Below are positions 8,585 to 17,603 of a stretch of 64,000 nt of DNA, piece by piece. Origin of the DNA: Acidimicrobiales bacterium (GTDB lineage Bacteria > Actinomycetota > Acidimicrobiia > Acidimicrobiales > Aldehydirespiratoraceae); assembly GCA_029246685.1 (NCBI GenBank), contig JAQWMR010000017.1, positions 52,018-116,017 on the forward strand, given 5' to 3'. The translations under genes were made by a program, and so were the position numbers. Every line of letters starts with the position of its first letter. The stretch's first letter is position 1. The notes beneath the pieces are model-generated. The model did no database searches. It was not told the origin of the DNA and was given only the letters and a program-made list of their open reading frames with translations.

Positions 8585-9889
8585 CTATCCGTCGGCGTGC
8601 GCCTCGAGGATGAATCCCATCGTGAGGTGCGGTGAGACCGCGGCGCCGAACGGGTCGTGATCCGCGGGTACGTCTGCGGCCGCGGGATGGGCGGGGATCG
8701 AGCGGACGAGTCGTTCTTGCTTCTCGTGGTACGCCTCGTCGGACGGCTTCTCGGTGAAGTTCGACGCGTTGCCGGGTATCGCGACGAGCAGGAGGATCAC
8801 GGCGGCGATGAGCGGATGCCACCGCCGAGCACAGGCCTCGAGTCCGACAGCCACCAACGGGAGGGCCAACGCCGCGGTGATGTAGACGTACCGGTTCAGC
8901 CGGGAGGCGTCGGCTCCTGTCCACCAGCGGCCCTGTGCGATCAGGCCGAGATTCAGCGCACCGACGAGCAACAGCACGACGGGGGCGAGCAGCGCCTGGC
9001 GAGGAATGTCCGCAGCTCGGTCGGCGAGGACCAGGAGAACGCCGCACATCGTCACGGCCGCCAGCGGTATGGCCAACTGTGGTGTTGCGCTGAGCGCGAC
9101 GAACGCTCCGACCTCGCCATTCCAGATCCAGGACCAGAGCGCATCCAGCGACGGTCGCCCGAAAACGGCCGCGCTCGTACTCGGTGCGTAGATGGCGTAC
9201 CACGTGACGTACATCGCTCCGAGCGGCGCAGTGTGAGCAGCTGCCACCCGCCAGCCCCGCCGCGTCAGCGCGAACGCGCCGACGCCTATGAGCATCGGGA
9301 TCGCGATGCCGGAGCACATCAGAGCAATAGCGCCGGAGGCGATACCCCAACCGTCGCGACGGCCCCACCGTCCGTCGTGGTCGAGCAGAAGCATCTGGAC
9401 CAGTGCGAATGCCACGGCCCCCGTGAACGCGACCTGGAACCCCGAGACGATGTTTTGCGACCCGGGCCCGAACAGCACGAACGCGCCCGCGGCGACAGCA
9501 GCGATCGTCGGCCGGACCTCGCTGCGGCGCATGAGCAGGTACAGCGCCACGACGAGAAGGAGATGAAAGAGAACGGCGACGGCCTGGTAGGGCACGTAGG
9601 TCCGGAGCCCGAAGAGGCCATAGAGCACGCGAAAGGCAACGACGCCAACGGTGTCCCAGTGCTCGTTGTGTGGCTCGAAGATGTCTGAGCCACTGCCGAG
9701 GTCGCGGCCGGCGAGGAACGCCCACTCGTCGCGGAAGAACCAGTGGTAGCGACCGATGTGGAGTGTGATCAGCGGTAGCGTGATCGCGACGTAGGCCGCG
9801 AACAACAGCGTGGCCGGGTGTCGGTCGGTCAGCTGCCGGCGAGCAACGGCGACGAGTTCGCGGCGACGTCTCGTGCCGGGCATGGTCAT
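8585..9889 (-). CDS. Polytopic membrane protein, glycosyltransferase-like, probably truncated
   Basis: 434 residues with ten or more hydrophobic helices starting at TLLFAAYVAITLPLITLHI. A conserved-looking loop with acidic residues after the first helix (RYHWFFRDEWAFLAGRDLGSG, then EPHNEHW) is typical of GT-C-fold lipid-linked sugar transferases of the GT39/ArnT-like type, where acidic loop residues are catalytic. The specific sugar or acceptor is not visible. The frame ends at TAG although protein-like sequence continues in the same frame for about 110 codons, so the annotated product may lack its soluble C-terminal domain. Start: an ATG-ACC-ATG pair at 9889; the basic stretch GTRRRREL follows. 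Confidence 0.6.
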   Translation of the reverse strand: MTMPGTRRRRELVAVARRQLTDRHPATLLFAAYVAITLPLITLHIGRYHWFFRDEWAFLAGRDLGSGSDIFEPHNEHWDTVGVVAFRVLYGLFGLRTYVPYQAVAVLFHLLLVVALYLLMRRSEVRPTIAAVAAGAFVLFGPGSQNIVSGFQVAFTGAVAFALVQMLLLDHDGRWGRRDGWGIASGAIALMCSGIAIPMLIGVGAFALTRRGWRVAAAHTAPLGAMYVTWYAIYAPSTSAAVFGRPSLDALWSWIWNGEVGAFVALSATPQLAIPLAAVTMCGVLLVLADRAADIPRQALLAPVVLLLVGALNLGLIAQGRWWTGADASRLNRYVYITAALALPLVAVGLEACARRWHPLIAAVILLLVAIPGNASNFTEKPSDEAYHEKQERLVRSIPAHPAAADVPADHDPFGAAVSPHLTMGFILEAHADG

Positions 9890-9958
9890 CGCCCCAGGGT
9901 GGAGTCCGGTGCCGCGACCGTCAACCTCGCAGCGGGCGTGGACCGCGGCTCTGGCTCC

Positions 9959-12070
9959 CTATATCGACCCGGTGGGTTCGCCGGAGGTCATCGCAGCCGC
10001 GAGGCCGTCGAGATCGGGGAGGCCGTCGAGCGGCCCGATGAGCGTGATCTGGTCATCGGCTCGGAGAACGAGGTCGTCGTGGACTCGAATGACGCGCCCG
10101 TCACGACGAATCGCCTCGAGGTGCAGGCTCGCGTCCATGGCGAGCGCCGAAACAGGCTGATCGATCAATGCGCCCGTAGACAGCTCGGCGAGCAGCGCGT
10201 ACTGGCCGATCGAGAGGTCGGGGAGCAGCGCTTCCTTGACCTCCGCCTCGTGCGATGCCTCGGCGACGCCGGCTGCCTCGTCGGCGTGCAGGTAGGCGGC
10301 GAGCTCACCCGCGAGCCGCAGCGCCCGCCCGGGGGCGGATTCACAGCCAGCGAGGAAGAACAACGCGTAGACGATCTCGCCCCGTCCGCCCCATTGCGCC
10401 GGAATACGGATGCCGCCCTCGGCGCGAACGATGATCAGATGGTCGTCGTCGGCATCGAAGAAGGCGACGGGCGTGGCCGTCGGGTGGGCCTCCGATGGCT
10501 GAATCCAGAGCGAACCCGACTCGACGAAGCGGTTGGTGACGGTCTCCACCTCGACCTCCATGCGACGTCCGAGCACCTCCGCCGCTCGCCGAGCAGCCTC
10601 GTAGATGTCGTCACCGGTGTTGACGCTCACCACGGCGGCGCGGGCGATGAGGCCGGGATACTCGTCCTCGGAGCGCAGACCGTGGCTTTTCATCGCCTCG
10701 CTGATCTCACGGTCGATGCCCCGATCGACGAGCTCCCCCCACCGTTCGAACACGTGGTAGATCGCACCGGCGTGGCGGGACCGGGTGCGCCCGTAGCCGA
10801 GGTACCAGAGGATGCCGACAACGATGCAGGCGCCCGTGATCGCGAGGGCGAGCGCGCCGAGCTCGATGATCAGGTAGACGTCGACGGTGATGCCGAAGAT
10901 CTGAAGATACGGGTAGAACGGCGCGCGGAACTCCGGTGCGTACGACGAGATGCGAGCTGCCCGCAGCACCAGGACTGCGGCGTTCACGAGTCCGAGCGTG
11001 AGCAAGACGAAGGCGCTCGCCAGCTTCGCGATCGCGCTCACGTCGAACGCCACCACCACGACGGCCATGGCCGCCCCGGTGACGAGAATCCCCCACAGCG
11101 GGGTGCTGTGCCGGGTCAGGTTCTGGAACCTTGCGGCCACCAGGTGGTCCCGACTCATGGCCAGCGGGTAGCGGGCTGCGGCCAGGATTCCCGCGTTGGT
11201 CGCGGACGAGAACGCCGCGAGTGCCGCGATGGCGACCAGAACGGCGCCCGCCGTCGGCAATGCCGCTTCCGCCGCGGAGTGAATGGGCGCGAGATCGTCG
11301 TGGAGCTTGTCGGCCGGAACGAGAGCGACGGCGACGAGCATGCCCAGCGTGTAGATCACGGTGCTGACGAGCAGGGACAGCGACATACCGAGCGGGATGT
11401 TGAGGCTCGGATTCTCGATCTCCTCTGCGGCAGAGGCGACCTTTGTGAGGCCGCCGTAGGAGACGAACACCAAGCCGACGACAGCGACGAGCCCGCCGAG
11501 CCCGTCCGTGTAGAACGGCTCCAGAGTGCCCTCGTTGTCTCCCGCGACGACATCCGACAGTCCGGCGACGAGGAATACGGAGAGGACGGCGAGGACGAAC
11601 CCGACGAGTGCCATCTGGAGCGCCGCGCTCGCCTTGGAGCCCATGATGTTCACGATCACGAAGCACGCAATGAGCACGACCGCGAGCGGCTTGGCGGGCA
11701 CGTCGAACGCGAGATTCAGATAGGCGCTCATTCCGACGAGTGCGAACGCATCTTTGAGGACGAGCGAGAGCCAGGTGGCCATGCCGGCGACGGTTCCGAC
11801 CGCGGGACCGAAGGCCCGCTGGAGGAAGTAGTACGCCCCGCCGGCCCGAGGCATCGCGGCGCTGAGCTCGGCCACCGAGAGCATCGCTGGCACGGCGAGC
11901 AGTCCCGCGATCGCGTACGCGAGGACGGCGCTGGGACCGGCGGCCGATGCGGCGAGCCCGGGCAGAAGGAACAAACCTGAGCTCAGCATCGCGCCGGTGC
12001 TGAGCACGAAGACGTGGCGAAGACCGAGCGATCGGGTCAGGCGGCGCTCATCGTTCCCCTCCCTGACCAT
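9959..12070 (-). CDS. APC-family amino acid permease with USP-like and TrkA-C domains
   Basis: 703 residues. The first about 430 are an amino-acid/polyamine/organocation permease with twelve hydrophobic helices; STGAMLSSGLFLLPGLAA in helix 1 is the substrate-site glycine motif and ELSAAMPRAGGAYYFLQRAFG is the helix 3 signature. Residues about 460-620 form a universal-stress-protein-like soluble region, and the end (LHLEAIRRDGRVIRVHDDLVLRADDQITLIG) is a TrkA-C ligand-binding domain. This three-part layout is known in prokaryotic APC transporters, where the soluble part is thought to sense nucleotides or stress. The TAGGGT on the minus strand five bases before the ATG fits leaderless transcription, divergent from rimO. 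Confidence 0.85.
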   Translation of the reverse strand: MVREGNDERRLTRSLGLRHVFVLSTGAMLSSGLFLLPGLAASAAGPSAVLAYAIAGLLAVPAMLSVAELSAAMPRAGGAYYFLQRAFGPAVGTVAGMATWLSLVLKDAFALVGMSAYLNLAFDVPAKPLAVVLIACFVIVNIMGSKASAALQMALVGFVLAVLSVFLVAGLSDVVAGDNEGTLEPFYTDGLGGLVAVVGLVFVSYGGLTKVASAAEEIENPSLNIPLGMSLSLLVSTVIYTLGMLVAVALVPADKLHDDLAPIHSAAEAALPTAGAVLVAIAALAAFSSATNAGILAAARYPLAMSRDHLVAARFQNLTRHSTPLWGILVTGAAMAVVVVAFDVSAIAKLASAFVLLTLGLVNAAVLVLRAARISSYAPEFRAPFYPYLQIFGITVDVYLIIELGALALAITGACIVVGILWYLGYGRTRSRHAGAIYHVFERWGELVDRGIDREISEAMKSHGLRSEDEYPGLIARAAVVSVNTGDDIYEAARRAAEVLGRRMEVEVETVTNRFVESGSLWIQPSEAHPTATPVAFFDADDDHLIIVRAEGGIRIPAQWGGRGEIVYALFFLAGCESAPGRALRLAGELAAYLHADEAAGVAEASHEAEVKEALLPDLSIGQYALLAELSTGALIDQPVSALAMDASLHLEAIRRDGRVIRVHDDLVLRADDQITLIGPLDGLPDLDGLAAAMTSGEPTGSI

Positions 12071-12075
12071 CCGAC

Positions 12076-12081
12076 ACCCTA
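12076..12081 (-). promoter_or_regulatory. -10 box of the APC permease gene
   Basis: TAGGGT on the minus strand, five bases before the ATG at 12070; faces away from the rimO promoter 40 bases away. Confidence 0.5.
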
Positions 12082-12118
12082 GCGATCACGCTCCGCGGGC
12101 GACTGCCTCGCCTCGCCT

Positions 12119-12124
12119 TAGGCT
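12119..12124 (+). promoter_or_regulatory. -10 box for rimO operon
   Basis: TAGGCT six bases before the GTG at 12131; leaderless-type promoter driving rimO-pgsA-cinA-methyltransferase. Confidence 0.5.
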
Positions 12125-12130
12125 GACCGG

Positions 12131-13396
12131 GTGAACGAAGCCGAGACGTACCACCTCACCACTCTCGGCTGCCCGAAGAACGACGTCGACTCCGACAAGC
12201 TCGAGGGCACCCTCCAAGCAGATGGCCTCGCTCGCGTTGACGAGATCGGCGATGCAGATGTCGTGGTGGTCAACACCTGCGCCTTCATCGAGGATGCGCG
12301 CACCGAGTCGATCGACACGATTATCGCTGTTGCCGCCGAACGCCGTCCGGGAGCGCAGCTCGTCGTCACGGGATGCATGGCCGAACGTCACGGACCGGAG
12401 CTCGCGGCCGAATTGGACGAGATCGACCTGGTGGCGCCCTTCGGTGTCGCCCTCGCCCCGTCGTCCACTGCGGTGGCGGTGGAGCTCGGCCCCACACGGC
12501 GAGCACCGGATTTCGACCTGCTCAACCTGCCTCGACCGGCGTCGGCTCGTCCGTGGGCCTACGTGAAGATCGCCGAAGGCTGCGACCGTGCCTGTGGCTT
12601 CTGCGCGATCCCCACCTTCCGGGGTCCACAACGCAGCCGCACCATCGAGCAGATCCTCACGGAGGTCGATCAGCTCGCGGCGCAGGAGATCGTGCTCGTG
12701 GCGCAGGACCTCGCCGCCTACGGCCGGGACCAGGGCGTGGGGGAGCGGGCGATCGTTCCCCTCGTGGAGGAGGTCGCGAAGCGGGTCGCTCGAGTGCGGC
12801 TGCTCTATCTCTATCCGTCGGATCTCAACGACGACCTGATCGAAGCGATCTTCGCCACGGGTGTCCCGTACTTCGATCTCAGCCTCCAGCACGTGTCGCC
12901 GCCGCTGATGCGACGGATGCGGCGGTGGGGGAACGGTGAGCGGTTCCTCGAGCGCATCGAAGCGATTCGCGGCCGCGAGCCGCACGCGGCGTTTCGCTCG
13001 AACTTCATCGTCGGGTATCCCGGCGAAACCGAGGCCGACCACGACCAACTCCTCGAGTTCGTGGAGCAGGCACAACTCGACTGGTGTGGGTTCTTCGCCT
13101 ACTCCCGGGAGGAAGGCACCTACGGCGCAGACCTCGATGGCGAGGTCGAAGCGAGTCTTCGTGACGACCGGCTGGCGGAGCTGCGCGAGCTCCAGGACGG
13201 CATCACCGCACGAAAACGTGACGAACTGATCGGCCAGGAAGTCGAAGTTCTCGTGGACGAACCGGGCATCGGCCGAAGTCACCGCGAAGCACCCGAGATC
13301 GACGGAATCGTTGCGGTGCCCCAAACTCTTGCGGCGGGATCACTTGCCACCGTGACCGTCGATGCCGCCTATGGCCCCGACCTCGAGGCCTCATGA
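12131..13396 (+). CDS. rimO: Ribosomal protein S12 methylthiotransferase RimO
   Basis: Radical-SAM enzyme that adds a methylthio group to an aspartate of ribosomal protein S12. In 421 residues it has the N-terminal MTTase domain with three cluster cysteines (TLGCPKN, NTCAFIEDA, TGCMAERHG), the radical-SAM motif CDRACGFC at about residue 152 and a C-terminal TRAM domain. The TTLGCPKNDVDSD opening and the ACGFC pattern with IPTFRG separate RimO from MiaB, which is also present at 22.7 kb. It starts at GTG; the stop overlaps the pgsA start (ATGA), so four genes form an operon. Confidence 0.95.
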   Translation: MNEAETYHLTTLGCPKNDVDSDKLEGTLQADGLARVDEIGDADVVVVNTCAFIEDARTESIDTIIAVAAERRPGAQLVVTGCMAERHGPELAAELDEIDLVAPFGVALAPSSTAVAVELGPTRRAPDFDLLNLPRPASARPWAYVKIAEGCDRACGFCAIPTFRGPQRSRTIEQILTEVDQLAAQEIVLVAQDLAAYGRDQGVGERAIVPLVEEVAKRVARVRLLYLYPSDLNDDLIEAIFATGVPYFDLSLQHVSPPLMRRMRRWGNGERFLERIEAIRGREPHAAFRSNFIVGYPGETEADHDQLLEFVEQAQLDWCGFFAYSREEGTYGADLDGEVEASLRDDRLAELRELQDGITARKRDELIGQEVEVLVDEPGIGRSHREAPEIDGIVAVPQTLAAGSLATVTVDAAYGPDLEAS

Positions 13397-13971
13397 GCGA
13401 ACTCGTCGAGCCGCGCCAGGCCGGGCTCACACATCCCGCGAACCTGCTGACGATCACCCGCCTGGTCTTCGCGCCATTGCTGTTCTGGCTCGTGCTCGAC
13501 GCCGAAGAAACCCGAGGTGTCTCCTGGGCGGCGTTCGGGCTGGGCGTCGCGTTGGCGAGCACCGACTTCTTCGATGGGAAGGTCGCTCGTCGCGCGAATG
13601 TGGTCAGTCGGAGCGGCGCATTTCTCGATCCGCTGGCGGACAAGGTGGTCGTCCTCGGTTCGGCCTTCTGTCTCGTTGCGGTTGAGCGCTACTGGTGGGT
13701 GCCCGTCACGATCATGGCGGTCCGCGAGCTGGGCATCACGGCCTGGCGCAGCCGGTGGGCTCGCGAGGGCCTGTCCATCCCCGCCCGCAAGTCCGCGAAG
13801 TACAAGACGTTCGTGCAGGGCGCGGCGCTCGCGGCCGCAGTCATGCCCACGCTCGAGGATCAGGACACCACGATCGACGTGTTGCTCTGGATCGCTGTCG
13901 TTTGGACGGTGGTCACCGGCATCCAGTATCTGATCGACGGACAGAACGCCCTCAGCGCCACCGGCGACTGA
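13393..13971 (+). CDS. pgsA: CDP-diacylglycerol-glycerol-3-phosphate 3-phosphatidyltransferase PgsA
   Basis: 192-residue membrane enzyme making phosphatidylglycerol phosphate from CDP-diacylglycerol and glycerol 3-phosphate. The full CDP-alcohol phosphotransferase motif is present: TDFFDGKVAR, then SGAFLDPLADK near residues 55-83, with the four aspartates in place. About five hydrophobic helices. Overlaps the rimO stop by four bases; cinA follows after 24 bases. The rimO-pgsA-cinA order is common in bacteria and supports the call. Confidence 0.93.
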   Translation: MSELVEPRQAGLTHPANLLTITRLVFAPLLFWLVLDAEETRGVSWAAFGLGVALASTDFFDGKVARRANVVSRSGAFLDPLADKVVVLGSAFCLVAVERYWWVPVTIMAVRELGITAWRSRWAREGLSIPARKSAKYKTFVQGAALAAAVMPTLEDQDTTIDVLLWIAVVWTVVTGIQYLIDGQNALSATGD

Positions 13972-13995
13972 GCCACCGTCCCGGAGGACAATCTC

Positions 13996-15246
13996 ATGAA
14001 GTGCGAAGTCGTCGCGGTCGGCACCGAGTTGCTCCTGGGCCAGATCATCGACACGAACTCCTCGTGGATCGGCGAGCAGCTGGCGCTCGTCGGGATCGAC
14101 AGCCACTACCAGACAAAGGTCGGCGACAACCTCGAGCGGATGGTCGAGGTCTTGCGTCAGGCGGTGGACCGCAGCGACGCGGTGATCGTCTGTGGTGGGC
14201 TCGGGCCGACACAGGACGACATCACCCGCGACGCCATCGCGCTCGTGATGGGCGTCGAACTCGTGCGTGACGAGGCGCTGGTGGAGAAGATCCAGGCGAT
14301 GTTCGGTGGCCGTGGCCGCCAGATGCCGGAGAACAACCTGCTGCAGGCCGACGTGCCGGTCGGTGCGTCGCTCAACCCTGCGATGCCGGGCACGGCGCCC
14401 GGGCTGATCTGCCCGCTCACCGGAGACGACGAGGGCAAGACCATCTACGCGGTCCCGGGCGTGCCCTGGGAGATGCAACAGATGGTGGCCGCCGGAATCC
14501 TGCCGGACCTGCAGGAGCGAGCGGGGATCACCTCGGTCATCCGTAGCCGTACCCTGCGCACCTGGGGCCAGTCCGAGTCGGGCCTCGCAGAGCAGCTCGA
14601 CGATGAGATCCAGCGCCTCGACGACGCCGGCGGGGCCACGATCGCGTTCCTCGCCAGCGGATGGGAGGGCCTCAAGGTTCGCATCACGGCCAAGGCCGCG
14701 ACCGAGGCCGAAGTCGACGCCATCCTCGACGACGAGGAGGCTCGCGTCCGCGACATCATCGGTGATGTCGTGTTCGGGATGGACGACGACACGATGGAGT
14801 CCGTCGTGCTTCAACTGCTGCGCGACGAGGGCCTCACGCTCGGGCTCGCCGAGTCGCTCACCGGCGGGCTGATCGCAAGCCGACTCACCGCCATTCCCGG
14901 TTGCTCGGACGTGTTCCGTGGAGCGGTCGTCCCGTACCACCGAGACTTGAAGCAATCGGTGTTGGACGCGCCTGACGTGCCGGCGGTCTCCGAGGAGATG
15001 GTCATCGCCATGGCCTCCGGGGTGTGTGACACCCTGGGTTGCGACGTCGGGATCGCGGTCAGCGGTGTTGCGGGTCCGGACGCCCACGAAGGGCTCGATC
15101 CCGGCGCGCTCTGGATCGGACTGCACCTGCGAGGCGAGTCCGAGGCGGTCAACCTGACGATCCCGTTCGACCGGGAACGGATCCGTCAGTTCACCTGCAT
15201 CATGTCGCTCAACATGCTGCGCACTCGGCTACTCGGAGGTTCATGA
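13996..15246 (+). CDS. cinA: CinA family protein (MoCF-like domain plus NMN deamidase domain)
   Basis: 416 residues. The N-terminal COG1058 domain (AVGTELLLGQIIDTNSSWIG at the start, CGGLGPTQDDITRDAIA near residue 72) is MoaB/MogA-like; in characterised homologues it hydrolyses ADP-ribose. The C-terminal PncC domain (LAESLTGGLIASRLTAIPG near residue 285, ending near AVSGVAGPDAHEG) deamidates nicotinamide mononucleotide in pyridine-nucleotide salvage. Full length and both domains intact. The neighbour order pgsA-cinA is classic, but the usual recA partner sits 5 kb further on. The stop overlaps the next start (ATGA). Confidence 0.94.
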   Translation: MKCEVVAVGTELLLGQIIDTNSSWIGEQLALVGIDSHYQTKVGDNLERMVEVLRQAVDRSDAVIVCGGLGPTQDDITRDAIALVMGVELVRDEALVEKIQAMFGGRGRQMPENNLLQADVPVGASLNPAMPGTAPGLICPLTGDDEGKTIYAVPGVPWEMQQMVAAGILPDLQERAGITSVIRSRTLRTWGQSESGLAEQLDDEIQRLDDAGGATIAFLASGWEGLKVRITAKAATEAEVDAILDDEEARVRDIIGDVVFGMDDDTMESVVLQLLRDEGLTLGLAESLTGGLIASRLTAIPGCSDVFRGAVVPYHRDLKQSVLDAPDVPAVSEEMVIAMASGVCDTLGCDVGIAVSGVAGPDAHEGLDPGALWIGLHLRGESEAVNLTIPFDRERIRQFTCIMSLNMLRTRLLGGS

Positions 15247-16313
15247 TGCGAACCGAACTCGACATGGAGCTCCTCGGCCAGACCGTCCAGGATCTCTACC
15301 GATTCAAGCAGGGCGAGGTGATGAGCGCCGTCGTCCACCTCGGAATGCGCCTCGAACTCTTCGACGCCCTTGCGGACAACGACGGCGCCACCAGCGAAGC
15401 GCTCGCCGAGGCCACCGGGCTTCACGAACGCTGGGTCCGAGAGTGGCTCCATGCAGTGGCGGCTGCCGACCTCGCGCAGCACGAGGACGGCGCGTTCGCC
15501 CTCACCCCCGAGGCGAAGGCGACGCTCACACAGCCTGACCACCCCGCAGCAGTGGGCGGCGTGTTCGGCCCGCCGATCACGCACCGTGAGATCGACCGGA
15601 CGGCCGAGGCCTTCCAGACCGGCATCGGCATGACGTGGGACGAGCACGGAGCGCACACGTGCCACTTCCAGGCCGCAATGGGCGCCGGCGGGCAGAAGAC
15701 GTGGCTCGTCCCGGTGATTCTCGACTCGATCGAGGGTATGACCGACCGCCTCACTGCGGGGGCGACGGTCGTCGACATCGGCTGTGGTGCGGGCGTCGCG
15801 GCGTCCGTGATCGCCGCGGCATATCCGGCCAGCACGGTGATCGGGATGGATCCGTCCGGCCACGCGATCGTCTCGGCTCAGGCCCGGGCGGACGACGCAG
15901 GCCTGACGAATCTGGAGTTCCGCCAGGGCGTCTTTGACGATCTCGCCCAAGTCGACGGCGTGGACCTCCTGCTCACGCTCGACGTGATCCACGATCTCCC
16001 GCGGCCGGGTGATGCGGTCCGCTCGGCGCGAACGTGTCTGGCCGATAACGGCGTGTGGTTCGTGGCGGACATCAAGACGCGCGGTGGGCTCGAGGACAAC
16101 CGGGTGATCCCGGTCCTGCCTCTGATGTACGGCATGTCATTGCTCTATTGCATGTCCTCTGCGATGTCGGAGCCGGATGGCGCCGGCCTGGGTACCTTGG
16201 GCCTCACCGAATCCGTCTTCGGCGAGCTCACGGCCGCCGCCGGGTTCGGATCGGTCGACAGTCGCGAGTTCGATGTCGACCCGTTGAATCGGTACTACGA
16301 GGTCCGTGTCTGA
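15243..16313 (+). CDS. SAM-dependent methyltransferase with N-terminal winged helix
   Basis: 356 residues. Residues 1-95 form a dimerisation/winged-helix domain (MSAVVHLGMRLELFDALAD, then LHERWVREWLHAVAAADL) like the Rv2258c type. The Rossmann SAM domain follows, with motif I TVVDIGCGAGVAASVIAAA near residue 178 and the post-I acidic residue in VIGMDPSG. The substrate is unknown; related proteins are often annotated as small-molecule or ubiquinone-type methyltransferases without proof. Two consecutive ATG codons offer the start; the first overlaps the cinA stop. Last gene of the rimO operon. Confidence 0.82.
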   Translation: MMRTELDMELLGQTVQDLYRFKQGEVMSAVVHLGMRLELFDALADNDGATSEALAEATGLHERWVREWLHAVAAADLAQHEDGAFALTPEAKATLTQPDHPAAVGGVFGPPITHREIDRTAEAFQTGIGMTWDEHGAHTCHFQAAMGAGGQKTWLVPVILDSIEGMTDRLTAGATVVDIGCGAGVAASVIAAAYPASTVIGMDPSGHAIVSAQARADDAGLTNLEFRQGVFDDLAQVDGVDLLLTLDVIHDLPRPGDAVRSARTCLADNGVWFVADIKTRGGLEDNRVIPVLPLMYGMSLLYCMSSAMSEPDGAGLGTLGLTESVFGELTAAAGFGSVDSREFDVDPLNRYYEVRV

Positions 16314-16321
16314 CAGGCGGG

Positions 16322-16837
16322 TCAGCCCGCCGACTCGTTGTTGTCGACTCCAGACATCAGAAGACCGATCATCTCGAGCTCTGCCTCCTGGCGGGTGAGT
16401 TCACCCATGACCCGGCCCTCGAACATCACGATGATGCGGTCCGCCAGCTGACGGACCTCGTCGAGGTCCTCGGAGATCAACAGGATCGCAGCCATCTCCG
16501 AGCGCTGGGCGAGCAGTTGTTCGTGGATGTACTCGGCCGCTCCGATGTCGACGACCGCGAATCGCTCATCGCGGTTGGCGTCGGTGGGGTCGTGGGCGGC
16601 GAGGAGCCCGAGCTCCTCTGCCGTCACCGGCGTCGCGTCCGGGTCGTAGCCGCGCTCCGTCGCCTGCTGGATCGCGAGCGCTTCGGCGAAGCGCGCGTCG
16701 TCGACCTGGAGGAGGGGATCACATCCACTGCGGAAGTCTTTCGCCCTGTGGTCGAAGGTGCGGTGGGTTTCTGACGGCTTGCGACCGGCGCCGTATGGTC
16801 TCGCCATGCCGTTCATCGACGTCGCAGATCTCAGCAT
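16322..16837 (-). pseudogene. Remnant of a sugar/nucleoside-type ABC transporter ATPase
   Basis: Minus-strand frame whose last about 70 residues (VVDIGAAEYIHEQLLAQRS, ILLISEDLDEVRQLADRIIVMFEGRV) are the D-loop/H-loop end of the second ATPase half of a MglA/NupO-like protein. The Walker A, the first ATPase copy and the signature motif are absent. The preceding about 70 residues (DPLLQVDDARFAEALAIQQATERGY region) are not ABC-like and I do not recognise them, so this again looks like a deletion fusion of two genes. The 5' end overlaps the hydrolase gene on the other strand and there is no convincing start. Confidence 0.65.
16794..16799 (+). promoter_or_regulatory. -10 box for the alpha/beta hydrolase gene
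   Basis: TATGGT six bases before the ATG at 16806; leaderless-type spacing, and the reason for choosing this start over an in-frame ATG at 16758. Confidence 0.5.
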
Positions 16838-17591
16838 CTACCACGAGTTCCATGGCGACGGCCCGCCGCTGCTGCACATCTCGGGATCCGGGGGCGACCT
16901 GCGAACGACGATGCCCGACCAGTCTGCACTCAACCGGGACTTCGAGGGTCTTCACTACGACCAGCGCGGACTCGGGCAGACGTCGCACGGTGACCGGCCT
17001 CCGACAATGACCGACTTTGCGGACGATGCGGCGGCTCTGTGCGCCGCTCTCGGATGGGACCGGTGCCACGTCATGGGGACGTCGTTCGGCGGAATGGTCG
17101 CGCAACACGTGGCGATCCGACATCCACAGCTGGTCGACAAGTTGGTCCTCAACTGCACATCGCCGGGCGGCGACTCGCCCTCGTATCCGCTGCACGAGCT
17201 CCAGACGTTGTCCCCCGAGAAACGAGCGGACTCCTGGATGCCGATCATGGACACGCGCTACGAAGCGGGAGGTGAGATCCCCGGGCTCGAGGGCTTCACC
17301 GAGATGTTTCGGGAGCGGCAGCTCGCCGCGCGATCGCCAGAGGCCGACGCCGGGTTCACTGCCCAACTCGAGGCCCGCCGCCATCACGACGCCACCGCCG
17401 GCCTCCCCGCGGTCGACGCTCCTACGCTCGTGTGCGCCGGCCGGTACGACGGCATCGCCCCGCTCGAGAACTCTGAGAAGATCGTTGCTGCGATCCCCGG
17501 CGCCCAACTCGACGTCTTCGAGGGCGGCCACATCTTCATGATGCAGGACCGTCGCGCAATGACGACGATCCGCGACTTTCTGTGTAGCTGA
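16806..17591 (+). CDS. Alpha/beta-fold hydrolase
   Basis: 261 residues with the fold's usual order: oxyanion-hole segment LLHISGSGGD near residue 20, nucleophile elbow GTSFGGMVAQ near residue 95 with the serine, an acidic residue in CAGRYDGIAPLENSE near residue 220 and the catalytic histidine in FEGGHIFMMQDR near the end. It resembles 3-oxoadipate enol-lactonase-like hydrolases, but the substrate cannot be told. Starts after a leaderless-type promoter; its neighbour on each side is on the other strand, so it is probably monocistronic. Confidence 0.85.
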   Translation: MPFIDVADLSIYHEFHGDGPPLLHISGSGGDLRTTMPDQSALNRDFEGLHYDQRGLGQTSHGDRPPTMTDFADDAAALCAALGWDRCHVMGTSFGGMVAQHVAIRHPQLVDKLVLNCTSPGGDSPSYPLHELQTLSPEKRADSWMPIMDTRYEAGGEIPGLEGFTEMFRERQLAARSPEADAGFTAQLEARRHHDATAGLPAVDAPTLVCAGRYDGIAPLENSEKIVAAIPGAQLDVFEGGHIFMMQDRRAMTTIRDFLCS

Positions 17592-17603
17592 CGCCGTCGC
17601 TCG

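Noticed and set aside
8585..8587. TAG read through as pyrrolysine or selenocysteine-like recoding
   Set aside because: No recoding element or pyl genes are seen and the downstream frame has no proper end; mutation or error is simpler.
9818..11980. 720-codon plus-strand open frame across the permease
   Set aside because: Antisense of a clear APC transporter; no start signal, no domain, skewed composition.
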